This document shows positions 33,780 through 42,628 of a stretch of 64,000 nucleotides of DNA, one piece after another. Each line of letters starts with the position of its first letter. Within the stretch, counting starts at the first letter, position 1. This DNA is from Novosphingobium flavum (GTDB lineage Bacteria; Pseudomonadota; Alphaproteobacteria; Sphingomonadales; Sphingomonadaceae). The DNA lies in NCBI RefSeq assembly GCF_014230315.1, contig NZ_JACLAW010000001.1, positions 372,001-436,000 on the forward strand, in the 5' to 3' direction. The position numbers and the translations under genes are program-made. The notes under the pieces were generated by a model that had not been told where the DNA came from, did not search any database, and was given only the letters and a program-made list of their open reading frames with translations.

Positions 33780-36090
33780 GCTCCCCAGTCCCGAAGAGAT
33801 CCTTGAGGAATTGGCCGACAAGGTAGCAGCACAGATTGAGCGCCTCGCACCGGTCGCCTTCGACCGCGCCGTCCGCGAAATGACCCGCTACCATCGCTTC
33901 CTATTGGCGGTGGGAGCTTCTCGCGATCCGAACGGTTCTGCGTTCAACTTCGCCGAGATCGCCGGAAATGCGTGGCATGCGCCACATAAGGAATGGATCA
34001 AGCAGTACCGTCGCCTATTCGAGCGTGCCGCGGACAAACTCGTCGACGACGATCATTTCGTTCGATCCCTTGCGTACGTTCCCGGACGACTGATGCCAAA
34101 AGCCGGGGACCCCGAGCTATCGCCAAACGTGGTGCGCGCGATCTTGGACCTCGGCCCTTTACTCGTCGGCCGGCTCGAAGCCTGGGTGACGAAGCGCACC
34201 ACTGTTGAGATCCGTCGGGGGCAGGCTGCGGAGCCTCGGCTGGCGCTCGCGGGGTCAGACGCAAAGGCGTATGAGAGCGTTGTTCCCGACATTGTTGGAG
34301 CTTGGGAAAGCCTGCTCCACTACCCTCCATCAATGTATGGTTGGAGTGAGCGTGGCGAGCAGACGGACATCGTGCGCTGGGCAGCGTTCAAGGCTAGTTG
34401 GCCCTTCCTGTGGCAGCACCTAACGAACACGGCCTACTGCCTCGCCTCGGCTGTTTGGAATGAGGACGAGATCGGTGCCGCCCTGTTCCGCGAGGCGCTG
34501 GTACGGTGGGCACATGCGCTTGATCACCGTTTGGACGATCGAGCCGAACTGCGGCATCGGCGGTTGCTTTTCCCAAGCATCCTCGATCTGAACTGGCCGG
34601 AGGCGAGCCTGAAGGGTGCCGCGCTCGGCTACGATTACATGCCCTCGCCGACGCCAGACCAGCTCTTCGCGAGCGTAATTCGGGGTGCGCACGACGACAT
34701 CGTATTACTGACGGCATCTCTGCTGCTGTCTTGGACCATCAACGAAAAGCAGGCCTCGGACATCGGCGCGCGCACTGCACGGGCGCTGCTCAGTCGGGAG
34801 GCGAGTGAAATCAACCATGCTCACGTCAGCCATCAACCGACGAGCTTCCGTTCGCTTTTTCTCGATCTGCTCCGTCTCGAGATGACGGGGGAGCGGTATC
34901 GCGACGGTTCCTACGGAGCCGACCTCGACCACTCGGTCGCTGTGCTCGACAACATGACCGAGCGCCGCGTGGTGCCAGGGCGCGTGTTCACGCCCTCAAC
35001 TCTGCACGGCCGCGACGGGCTCCTATTGTCCAGTCTCGTGATTTTGCTGGCGCACGTTCCGGACGAGGGAGACGATGGGCTGAAGGAACGGATCAACGCG
35101 CTCACCCACGAAGAGGAGGTGCTGCCTGCGGGCGATGGGTCACTGCGAGATATCATGCACCAGCTCGGGCAATTTAAGTCGATGCTGGAGCAGCCGTATC
35201 CCGCGCTTGCCCGCGGCCTTCAGCTCCTTTCGCCAGACCAGGACGCTGAGTTGGCGAAAGCTCGACTGAGAGAGATCATTAGCAGAGCTTGGAATGAGAT
35301 CGAAGAAAAGCGGCGGCGCCGACTTGAAGCTCGCCCCGTTGATCCGGCGAAGCTCGAGCGTCTCCGCTCGGCGATCGAAGAAGCGCTGCTGACCTCGGAA
35401 GTGGAGGCACCCTTCTTCCGCGATGTGGAGGTCGGTCGCGCAGCCGAAGACGACAGCGCTGAGTGGCACGACATGACCTTCTCGGGGATTGGCAAGGCGC
35501 AGCTCACCGAGCCGCCAATGGAGGCCGCCAGTTCCAGCTTTATAGAGATGCTGATCTCCGGGTACCGAGATATGGCGGGTAGACACGCTTGGAATACATT
35601 CTGTCAACGCCCGCGAATTGAGGTCACGGTCGCAGGTGGAGCGGAAGAGGAAGCATTTTGGCGCGACATACGACCGCTGGTTCAGCAAGTTGGCCCCCAG
35701 CCAGTGCTCGTCGTCTCGCGTAACGCCGAGGGCCGGGCGTTGCGTCGTTTTCTCTATGCACCGGCCGCAGATCGACCGGGGTTGGAAATCGAACAGCGCC
35801 CGCTTTCGGGCAGAGGGGCGTCGTATATTGCCACGGTCGAGGGCGTCGACGTGTTCGGCGCGGACTTTCGACCGGGTGAGGCATGGTTGTTCTCCGCGAA
35901 CTCACTTCGCGAGGTGCGATACGCAAAGACAGCAACTCCTGATCGTCACGCGGAGCTTTCCTTCGAACTCGGCGATGAAATGAAAGGCACGCTCCGTGTA
36001 CGTGTGCGCCAAGTGCTAAAATGGGCGAATTTGCCCACGTTTGAACTCAAATCGTCTGATCCGACGGCTGACGAGGAGCCTGTGGATTAA
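33769..36090 (+). CDS. Unrecognised 773-residue soluble protein, partner of the membrane protein
   Basis: The protein has no signal peptide or membrane segment. Residues 1-530 look mostly helical; a charged helix lies near residues 490-530 (WNEIEEKRRRRLEARPVD). The last 180 residues look beta-rich (LRVRVRQVLKWANLPTFELK). No nuclease, NTPase, TIR or protease motif is obvious on reading. The start overlaps the preceding gene by 11 bp. The large size, absence of known domains and tight coupling to a membrane protein make this the least explained gene pair in the window. Confidence 0.7.
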   Translation: MKSELPSPEEILEELADKVAAQIERLAPVAFDRAVREMTRYHRFLLAVGASRDPNGSAFNFAEIAGNAWHAPHKEWIKQYRRLFERAADKLVDDDHFVRSLAYVPGRLMPKAGDPELSPNVVRAILDLGPLLVGRLEAWVTKRTTVEIRRGQAAEPRLALAGSDAKAYESVVPDIVGAWESLLHYPPSMYGWSERGEQTDIVRWAAFKASWPFLWQHLTNTAYCLASAVWNEDEIGAALFREALVRWAHALDHRLDDRAELRHRRLLFPSILDLNWPEASLKGAALGYDYMPSPTPDQLFASVIRGAHDDIVLLTASLLLSWTINEKQASDIGARTARALLSREASEINHAHVSHQPTSFRSLFLDLLRLEMTGERYRDGSYGADLDHSVAVLDNMTERRVVPGRVFTPSTLHGRDGLLLSSLVILLAHVPDEGDDGLKERINALTHEEEVLPAGDGSLRDIMHQLGQFKSMLEQPYPALARGLQLLSPDQDAELAKARLREIISRAWNEIEEKRRRRLEARPVDPAKLERLRSAIEEALLTSEVEAPFFRDVEVGRAAEDDSAEWHDMTFSGIGKAQLTEPPMEAASSSFIEMLISGYRDMAGRHAWNTFCQRPRIEVTVAGGAEEEAFWRDIRPLVQQVGPQPVLVVSRNAEGRALRRFLYAPAADRPGLEIEQRPLSGRGASYIATVEGVDVFGADFRPGEAWLFSANSLREVRYAKTATPDRHAELSFELGDEMKGTLRVRVRQVLKWANLPTFELKSSDPTADEEPVD

Positions 36091-36451
36091 GGAAGACCTC
36101 TGTCCGGCTAACCAGCTTTCGGATCCGTTAGCTGACCGCTCGAATGACCGATTTTGGGCCGCATTGCTGACCATCAGCTCATTGCTTAGAATTTCAGCTA
36201 TCCGGCTCAGAGCTCGTGGAAACTGCCGGTCCGGATCGTCCGCAAATCCAGACATGCGAGAGAGGGTTCAAGCGGCTCCACCAAAGACCGGTGTCGGCGT
36301 AACCGGACCTTTCCAGCGGCGCCGCCGACCGGCAGGAAAGTCCTAGCTGCCGCTTACCAATGTTCGACCCATTTTTGCCGTTCAGACGCCAAAAGCCGGT
36401 GCCTAAATACGGACGGTCCGGTTACGGCAGCTCGCCTCAACAGACCGACAT
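36091..36451. other. Intergenic segment with decayed repetitive motifs
   Basis: No gene is seen. Several fragments resemble other gaps of the accessory region: CGAATGACCGATTTTGGGCC (36143), GGACCTTTCCAGCGGCGCCG (36305), AATGTTCGACCC (36359) and TACGGACGGTCCGGTTACGG (36408). Such mosaic fragments look like remnants of a dispersed short repeat. Confidence 0.45.
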
Positions 36452-37825
36452 TCAGTGCCTAATTTGGCAGCCTGAAAGCTGCCCGTCGTTCTCCGAGTTA
36501 TGGGCGACTGTGATTGGCTCAAATTTGTCCACGCTGACTACCCCTTCAACTTTTGGGGACCATTTGGGCTGTAACAGGATCACATTTGCGGCTGCCCCGA
36601 TTACGAGAACGACTACGATCACCTGCAAGGGCAACTCATAATTCCCGCCCACATGCAGCAACCATCCTGACAGACTTGCCGCCGTGCCACCTGACAAACC
36701 GGCGGCCACATGTTGAACGCCTACGACCAGCCCGATCGCGGGCGCCGGGATCAGCGTGACCTTGATCAAGGCCATGTTGTTCGCCGTCGCCAGCCCAAGG
36801 CAGGACAGGGAGAAGATATTCCAGAACAGCGCGGCATCAAGGCTGGTCGAATAGGCGCCAAAAAGGACTGTCGTCGCGCCGATGAAGCCGCAAACGACGA
36901 ATGCCTTGCGCGTGCGAACCGGATCTCCCCCACGCGCGATGATCCGGTCGGCGGCCCATCCCGCTAGCACATTGACCACGGCGATGCCGGCGAAACTGAA
37001 AAAGGTATAGAGACCGGAGTTGAACAACGACAGCCCGCGCTGCTCGACCAGGTAAGAGGGCATCCAGGTCATGCAGTAGAAATTGAAATAGCTGTAGCAG
37101 AAGTTGACGATGATCCCGCCCCACACCACCGGCGAACGGATGATGTTGCGGAAGGGGACGGATGCTGCCCGTGCCTTCGCCGCGGCCATTTCACTCTTCT
37201 GCGGCATGTCCCCCTTGACGAACAAACTCCAGGGCACCAGCCAGACGAGCCCAGCTAGGCCAGTGATGACGAACATCGCCCTCCAATCGTAGGCGACAAT
37301 GAGCCACGCCGCGAGCGGGGCGCCCAGCGCGGTCCCCATCTGGTTTCCCATCACGAATATCGCGATGGCCGTGCCGACGTGGCGCTCGGGAATGTGGAGC
37401 CGGATCCAGCGATAGCTTGCAGGCATAACCGCGGCTTCGGTGGCGCCGACCATGAGGCGCATGATCACCAGCCCGATGAAGATCGTCATGACGCCTGCCG
37501 CAGCCGTGGCAAGACACCACAGTGCAAAGCAGATCGCATAAGGTATCTTTACGCCGTAGCGATCGACAACCCAGCCAGCGGGGATACAGGCAGCGGCATA
37601 GGACCAGAAGAATGCCGATCCGATCCAGCCCCGTTCGACGCTGGTCAGGGCGAAATGCTGCGTGAAGCCCTTATCCGCGATTGCCGATGCGATGCTGGAA
37701 CGGTCAGCATAGGCGATCATCACGCCCACCGCCAGCAGGGCGAGAACGCCCCAGATGTAGCTCGAACCGGTGCGCCGGCCGTCGGCGTCCATACCTGAAA
37801 CAATGCCTTCAGCGGCGCCACTCAT
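36452..37825 (-). CDS. MFS transporter, anion:cation symporter (ACS) type
   Basis: This 457-residue protein has 12 predicted membrane segments. The signature between helices 2 and 3 (WVVDRYGVKIPYAICFALWC) and the region RLMVGATEAAVMPASYRWIR fit the ACS/phthalate-permease group, which imports organic and aromatic acids. The ATG at 37825 has GAGGAGAG upstream. It is the last gene of the minus-strand catabolic cluster, 57 bp after the dioxygenase gene. Import of the aromatic or acidic growth substrate is the natural role. Confidence 0.88.
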   Translation of the reverse strand: MSGAAEGIVSGMDADGRRTGSSYIWGVLALLAVGVMIAYADRSSIASAIADKGFTQHFALTSVERGWIGSAFFWSYAAACIPAGWVVDRYGVKIPYAICFALWCLATAAAGVMTIFIGLVIMRLMVGATEAAVMPASYRWIRLHIPERHVGTAIAIFVMGNQMGTALGAPLAAWLIVAYDWRAMFVITGLAGLVWLVPWSLFVKGDMPQKSEMAAAKARAASVPFRNIIRSPVVWGGIIVNFCYSYFNFYCMTWMPSYLVEQRGLSLFNSGLYTFFSFAGIAVVNVLAGWAADRIIARGGDPVRTRKAFVVCGFIGATTVLFGAYSTSLDAALFWNIFSLSCLGLATANNMALIKVTLIPAPAIGLVVGVQHVAAGLSGGTAASLSGWLLHVGGNYELPLQVIVVVLVIGAAANVILLQPKWSPKVEGVVSVDKFEPITVAHNSENDGQLSGCQIRH

Positions 37826-37882
37826 CCCGAACTCTCCTCATTTCACGCCCCGTTTGTCCGCTTCAGCGGATTGACTGATACG

Positions 37883-38785
37883 TCAAAGCGGAAAGAGCGC
37901 GTCGGCAAACGGCACCCGCGCTTCGGCGCTGCGCATGCGGGGCGTCGGCAGGGCCAGCCCCCACTGATCGCGGCGACCGGGAGGGAAGTGCCAGTCGTTT
38001 GGCCCGCCGACCTTATACGTCTCGTCAACCTGCTCGACTTCGGCCGTGTATTCCACGATGAACCCGCCAGGTCCGACGAAATAGCAGAACACGTTGTTGC
38101 AGGGCCCATGACGCCCTACGCCCCAGCCGATCTCCTCGCCCCGCTCCACCATCTTGGCGGTGGCCGACATCACGGAATCGATGTCCGGCACTTCCAGCGC
38201 GAGGTGGTTGAACGAACTTCCGACCGACACGTAGAACGCCAGGCTGTGATGGTCGCTGTTGCAATTGAGGAACGTGATCGTCTTGCTGCGATCGATCACC
38301 TTGAAACCCAGGTAATCGACGAAGAACGGATCGTCGCGGTTGGGGCTGTTGAACACCAAGTGCGCCACCTTGCGGGTGCGATCCGGGTAATCGCCGGTAT
38401 TGGCGTGATTTTCCACTTCGGTAATCACGCGAAACGGGCGCCGCTCCCCCGGATCGCGGAATGCGAAGCCATAGCCGCCGCCAGGGTCGGATAGCGGACC
38501 GGGTGAACTGATCTCGGTCACGCCGGCCTGGCACAGCGCGGCATGGAGCGCATCAGCCTGCTCACGGGTCTCGATCGAGATGTCAGCACACAGGAACTGC
38601 GGCTCCGCACACCGATGCAGCGCCAAGAGGAAATGGTCAGGGCCAGTGCCGCGCAAATAGACCCGGTTGACGTCGCGCGCGACGATGGTCAGCCCCCAAT
38701 CCTCGTAATATCGAACAGCAGCTTCAAGGTCGGGCAATCCGAAATGGACCCGCGCAACGCCGTTGATGCCTGTTTTCGTTTGCAT
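37883..38785 (-). CDS. Two-domain extradiol (type I, VOC-fold) ring-cleavage dioxygenase
   Basis: 300 residues from the ATG at 38785, preceded by GGGAGAG; the frame is open upstream but lacks domain sequence. Two VOC modules are present. The Fe(II) ligands expected for class I extradiol dioxygenases can be placed at His142 (VAHLVF), His194 (FNHLALEV) and Glu245 (IVEYTAE), with the catalytic histidine in DHHSLAF. All ligands are kept, so it should be active. It probably cleaves a catechol formed by the decarboxylase-like enzymes upstream in the cluster. The substrate is unknown. Confidence 0.85.
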   Translation of the reverse strand: MQTKTGINGVARVHFGLPDLEAAVRYYEDWGLTIVARDVNRVYLRGTGPDHFLLALHRCAEPQFLCADISIETREQADALHAALCQAGVTEISSPGPLSDPGGGYGFAFRDPGERRPFRVITEVENHANTGDYPDRTRKVAHLVFNSPNRDDPFFVDYLGFKVIDRSKTITFLNCNSDHHSLAFYVSVGSSFNHLALEVPDIDSVMSATAKMVERGEEIGWGVGRHGPCNNVFCYFVGPGGFIVEYTAEVEQVDETYKVGGPNDWHFPPGRRDQWGLALPTPRMRSAEARVPFADALFPL

Positions 38786-38813
38786 TTCCACTCTCCCATC
38801 CGTCCCACGCCGC

Positions 38814-39836
38814 TCAGACGACCTTGGCATCCGCAATCGCCTGCTTGTCGCGCTCGGACTGTATCGGCCGACATTCGGGAAAATCGCCCAGATCCTCGCC
38901 AAGACCGAGAGCAACCACCCGGTCATATACGATTGCGGCAAGGGCTATGTCCTGCTCCGCCGTACCCACCGCCTTGTAGAGGACGGTCTCGCCCGCCGAG
39001 CGGCGGCCCAGAGCCGGATTGCGCAGGACCTCCCACAGTTCAATCACCCGGCCTGGCCCGACTAGCCCCTTTTCCGCCGCCAAACGCCCGTCGCCTGATT
39101 CCAGGACATGCTCAATGTCGTCGGCTACGACGCGGCTATCTGCCCATATAGAAACATCGACCTCGCGATGCTGCGGACGGACTGAACTGATTCCGCAGAC
39201 GAGCGCTCCGGGCTTCAGATCCTTGGCGAAAATCACCGGAAAGTTCTTGGCGCGATAGCCGCTCAGGACAATGTCAGCCGCTCCGATCGCGGCTGCGGAA
39301 TCGTCTGCAGGAGCAATCTCGACGTCGGGGAAGAGCGCCGCCATGTCGGCCGCCATCCGCTCCCGGTTGGCCGCGGTCGGGCTGGATATCCATACCCGCT
39401 TGACAGGTACCACCTGCAATGTCGAATCCAGCAGAGCACGGGCCTGGACACCCGACCCGATCACCGTGATCGTCTCTGCCTTGGCCGGCTTCAGGTGCTT
39501 GGCCGCGATCGCCGCCGCTGCAGCCGTGCGGTAGGCGGTGATCCAGTTGGCATCCATCAGGGCCACGGTCGCGCCGTCGGCAATGCGGATCAACTGGATC
39601 ATGTAACGCACGCCCTGCTGCGCGTGCAGGTTCATGGTCTTCACGCCACTATAGCCGATGCCATAGCAGATGGCGGGCATCATCCGCAGGAACCCGCCCA
39701 TGCGGTCGTTGATGGTCAACCGGGGCGGCAATTCCAGTTCATCCTCGCCGGGCCGGGCGAGCAAACGCTCGAGCCCGCCGATGATGTCCACCCCTTGCAT
39801 TGCCGCCTGGATCGCGGCCTCCCTGATAAGCAGCAT
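38814..39836 (-). CDS. Ornithine cyclodeaminase / mu-crystallin family protein
   Basis: This 340-residue protein has the family's N-terminal substrate domain (LTINDRMGGFLRMMPAICYG, KTMNLH) and a Rossmann domain with ITVIGSGVQARALLDS. Relatives include ornithine cyclodeaminase, alanine dehydrogenase, ketimine reductases and amino-acid dehydrogenases. It lies 10 bp after the DHDPS-family gene and 28 bp before the dioxygenase gene, so it belongs to the same operon. A role as NAD(P)H-dependent reductase of a pathway imine or keto acid is conceivable, but no known aromatic pathway that I recall uses it. Confidence 0.82.
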   Translation of the reverse strand: MLLIREAAIQAAMQGVDIIGGLERLLARPGEDELELPPRLTINDRMGGFLRMMPAICYGIGYSGVKTMNLHAQQGVRYMIQLIRIADGATVALMDANWITAYRTAAAAAIAAKHLKPAKAETITVIGSGVQARALLDSTLQVVPVKRVWISSPTAANRERMAADMAALFPDVEIAPADDSAAAIGAADIVLSGYRAKNFPVIFAKDLKPGALVCGISSVRPQHREVDVSIWADSRVVADDIEHVLESGDGRLAAEKGLVGPGRVIELWEVLRNPALGRRSAGETVLYKAVGTAEQDIALAAIVYDRVVALGLGEDLGDFPECRPIQSERDKQAIADAKVV

Positions 39837-39846
39837 CTTGTTTCAC

Positions 39847-40866
39847 TCACATCGGAAAGCGGCCGTTGTAGAAATCGTTCATCGTGCCTGGAACCTCGTC
39901 GATGATGCCGCACTTGATGAGCGCATCGGACAGACGCTTGCAGGTGGCGTCGGTCAGTCGCATCGTCGGCAGGCGCAGGCGGCCCCCGTTGAAGCCGTTG
40001 AGCCATTCCATGTATTTCCAGGCCTGGCGGTGGATGAAGTGAGCGCCGGGCATATAGGTCTGGGTGACCGCCGTGCGGGTCGTGCGCGCGGTGTGGATCT
40101 TCCAGAAGATCTCCATCGCCTCGTCCCACTTCCCCTCATGCATCAGCTTGAAATACTTTGGGATGTTGCCGCCAAAGTATTGGAAGCAGCTGGTTCCCAT
40201 CCACTGCATCCCGAACCAGGCCACGTGGCCGGGCGCATTGCCGTCGCGCGGGTCGGAGACGAGCAACTTGTCGCCGCACATCTGCAGGGTCTGGAGGTGC
40301 GGGGCATTGGTGTTGCCGCCGCCTTCACACTTGTAGGCCACGGCCAGCGGATGATCGGCCAGCCGCGCGATCAGCCTGGGCGACATCTCCGCCGGATGGA
40401 TACGGCCGAAGTTCCACAGGTGAACGGCGAACAGGACCGTGGCCAGCCCCGTCTGGTCCATCATCTTGACGTTGTATTCGTAAAGCTCCTCCTCCGAGTT
40501 TGGATACCAGGTCGGGGGATAGGAGAGGAGCATGGTGGTCGCGCCGGCATCCGCGCAGGCCTTGCCGACCCGCGCCGTTTCCTCGACCGTGTCGAAGCTG
40601 GCGTGATAGATGATGTGGAAATCAGGCCCCGCCTCGTCGCAGGCGATCTCGACGAAGCGGATATATTCCTCGGAGGTGGTGCCGCATTCCGAGACGGCCA
40701 AGGTGCCCCAGAAGCCCAGCTTCTTGCACATGCGCACGTCGTGCCGGATCGCCGCCTCGTTGAGCAGCTTCAAGTCGTTGGAAAACGAGGGCTGAAGGAT
40801 GTTGGCCACACCGTGCATGTTGGCATGGGCCCAGGCCTTGGCATCATCTCTGTGGTAAACGGGCAT
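39847..40866 (-). CDS. DHDPS/N-acetylneuraminate lyase-family aldolase (hydratase-aldolase type)
   Basis: 339 residues from the ATG at 40866. The (beta/alpha)8 class I aldolase features are visible: GTLAVSECGTTSEEY, LLSYPPTWYP and the Schiff-base lysine in VAYKCEGGG. At this length it resembles hydratase-aldolases of aromatic pathways (NahE/PhdJ type), which split a ring-cleavage side chain into an aldehyde and pyruvate, rather than the shorter DapA. The aldehyde dehydrogenase gene upstream and the dioxygenase downstream support that role. The substrate is not known. Confidence 0.82.
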   Translation of the reverse strand: MPVYHRDDAKAWAHANMHGVANILQPSFSNDLKLLNEAAIRHDVRMCKKLGFWGTLAVSECGTTSEEYIRFVEIACDEAGPDFHIIYHASFDTVEETARVGKACADAGATTMLLSYPPTWYPNSEEELYEYNVKMMDQTGLATVLFAVHLWNFGRIHPAEMSPRLIARLADHPLAVAYKCEGGGNTNAPHLQTLQMCGDKLLVSDPRDGNAPGHVAWFGMQWMGTSCFQYFGGNIPKYFKLMHEGKWDEAMEIFWKIHTARTTRTAVTQTYMPGAHFIHRQAWKYMEWLNGFNGGRLRLPTMRLTDATCKRLSDALIKCGIIDEVPGTMNDFYNGRFPM

Positions 40867-40942
40867 AGCGGATACTCTCTCGTGCGATTTGTTGACCGCT
40901 CTTGGCGGCGGAAATGAATTCAGAACCGGATTTCGCGGAAAC

Positions 40943-42412
40943 TCATGCGGGATCGAGCCCGGCCCAGCAGACATATTTGAGCTCGACATATTCATCGATG
41001 CCGTGGCGCGATCCCTCCCGGCCGAGCCCGCTCTGCTTGACCCCGCCGAAGGGCGCGACCTCATTGGAGGTGAGCCCGGTGTTGACCCCGACGATCCCGG
41101 TCTCGAGGCCCTCGCTCACCCGCCAGATGCGGGCGGCGTCACGGCTGAAGATATAGGCGGCAAGGCCGAACATCGTGTCATTGGCGGCGGTGACTGCCTC
41201 GACCTCGGTCTCGAAGCGCACAAGCGGCATGATCGGGCCAAAAGTCTCCTCGCGGGCCAGGGTCATGGCCCGGTTCACGCCGGTCACGACGGTCGGCTGG
41301 AAGAAGGAGCCGCCAAGATCGTGGCGGCTACCGCCGACCAGAACCTGTGCCCCGCCAGCCACGGCATCGGCAAGGTGGCGTTCCAGCTTGATCACGGCGG
41401 CCTCGTCGATCACCGGTCCGATCTGGACGCCGTCCTCCAGGCCGTTGCCGACCTTGAGCGCGCGTGTCCGCGCGGCCAGCCGCTTGGCCAGGGCATCGTG
41501 AATGCCGGACTGGACGAAAATGCGGTTGGCGGCGATGCAAGACTGTCCGGAATTGCGGTACTTGGCGTTGAGAATGCCCTCAACTGCGACATCGAGGTCG
41601 GCATCGTCGAACACGATCAGCGGGGCATTGCCGCCCAGTTCCATCGAGCAGTTCTTGACCGTAGCGGCTGCCTGCCGGAGCAGGACGCGGCCGACTTCGG
41701 TCGAGCCGGTGAAGGTGATCTTGCGCACCAGGTCATGGCTGGTGAGAACCGAGCCGATCCTGCGGGCATCGTCGCCAGTGAGCACGTTAAAGGCTCCGGC
41801 CGGGACCCCTGCACGCAGCGCCAGTTCACCCAGCGCCAGCGCGGTCAGCGGGGTCTGGGTCGCGGGTTTGACCACCATGGTGCAGCCCGCCGCCAGGGCC
41901 GGCGCGGCCTTGCGGGTGATCATCGCAGCGGGAAAGTTCCACGGGGTGATGGCGGCACAGACGCCCACCGGCTGACGCAGGGCGAGAATGCGCTGGCCGT
42001 GCCTGGGCGCGGGGATCACCTCGCCGTAGACGCGCTTGGCCTCTTCGGCGAACCACTGCACGAAACTTGCCGCATAGTCGATCTCGCCCAGTGCTTCGGT
42101 CAGGGGCTTGCCTTCTTCGAGCGTGATCAACAGGGCAAGGTCCTGCTTGTGCTCGACGATCAGGTCATACCAGCGGCGGACAATTTCGCTGCGGTTCCCG
42201 GCAGTGGTCTTGCGCCAATCCACCAAGGCCCGCGCTGCGGCTTCCACGGCAAGCTCGGTCTCCGATTCCCGGCAGCGTGGCAGGCTGCACAGCACCTCGC
42301 CCGTTGCCGGATTGACGACGCCGTAAGAGCCGTGCGGCGTCTCAGTCAGCCAACGGCCGTCGATGAGCGCGCCGTTGCGCCAGAGCGTCGCTTCATTGAG
42401 CATATGGTTCAT
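40943..42412 (-). CDS. NAD(P)-dependent aldehyde dehydrogenase (succinate-semialdehyde dehydrogenase-like)
   Basis: 489 residues from the ATG at 42412. Catalytic residues are clear: Glu258 in MELGGNAP and Cys292 in NSGQSCIAANR. The nucleotide-binding segments TPWNFPAAM and FTGSTEVG are present, as is EETFGPIMPL. It is closest in style to GabD-type semialdehyde dehydrogenases. It likely oxidises the aldehyde from the aldolase step. The TonB-receptor terminator and a CGGTTAA half-site lie between it and the receptor gene, so it probably starts its own transcript for ALDH, aldolase, OCD-family, dioxygenase and MFS. Confidence 0.88.
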   Translation of the reverse strand: MNHMLNEATLWRNGALIDGRWLTETPHGSYGVVNPATGEVLCSLPRCRESETELAVEAAARALVDWRKTTAGNRSEIVRRWYDLIVEHKQDLALLITLEEGKPLTEALGEIDYAASFVQWFAEEAKRVYGEVIPAPRHGQRILALRQPVGVCAAITPWNFPAAMITRKAAPALAAGCTMVVKPATQTPLTALALGELALRAGVPAGAFNVLTGDDARRIGSVLTSHDLVRKITFTGSTEVGRVLLRQAAATVKNCSMELGGNAPLIVFDDADLDVAVEGILNAKYRNSGQSCIAANRIFVQSGIHDALAKRLAARTRALKVGNGLEDGVQIGPVIDEAAVIKLERHLADAVAGGAQVLVGGSRHDLGGSFFQPTVVTGVNRAMTLAREETFGPIMPLVRFETEVEAVTAANDTMFGLAAYIFSRDAARIWRVSEGLETGIVGVNTGLTSNEVAPFGGVKQSGLGREGSRHGIDEYVELKYVCWAGLDPA

Positions 42413-42528
42413 GTCGGACCTTGAGTGACTTGGAAAAGGGGCGGCGCCAGTGCGGGCCTGTCGGGTCCGGCCACTATGGGGATGACCCGTGACCTGCATA
42501 TTGAGAAATTCTGCCCTCGCCTTGCGAG

Positions 42529-42538
42529 TTCGGTTAAT
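42529..42538. promoter_or_regulatory. Possible LysR half-site before the aldehyde dehydrogenase
   Basis: TTCGGTTAAT shares the CGGTTAA half with the palindrome at 49655-49673 and the site at 45615-45633. It lies about 117 bp before the ALDH start. Only one half is conserved, so confidence is limited. Confidence 0.3.
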
Positions 42539-42577
42539 CGGCATTCCCGCCCACTTCGCACCTCGCCGGAGGCGGAA

Positions 42578-42606
42578 AGCGAGGGGGCATTGTTGCGCCC
42601 CTCGCT
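42578..42606 (-). terminator. Rho-independent terminator of the TonB receptor gene
   Basis: A 9-bp stem (AGCGAGGGG with CCCCTCGCT) and an 11-base loop lie 23 bp beyond the receptor stop. On the minus strand the stem is followed by a short T-rich stretch. It separates the receptor transcript from the ALDH operon. Confidence 0.7.
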
Positions 42607-42628
42607 CTTCGTCAGGCGCCCCTGCGCA

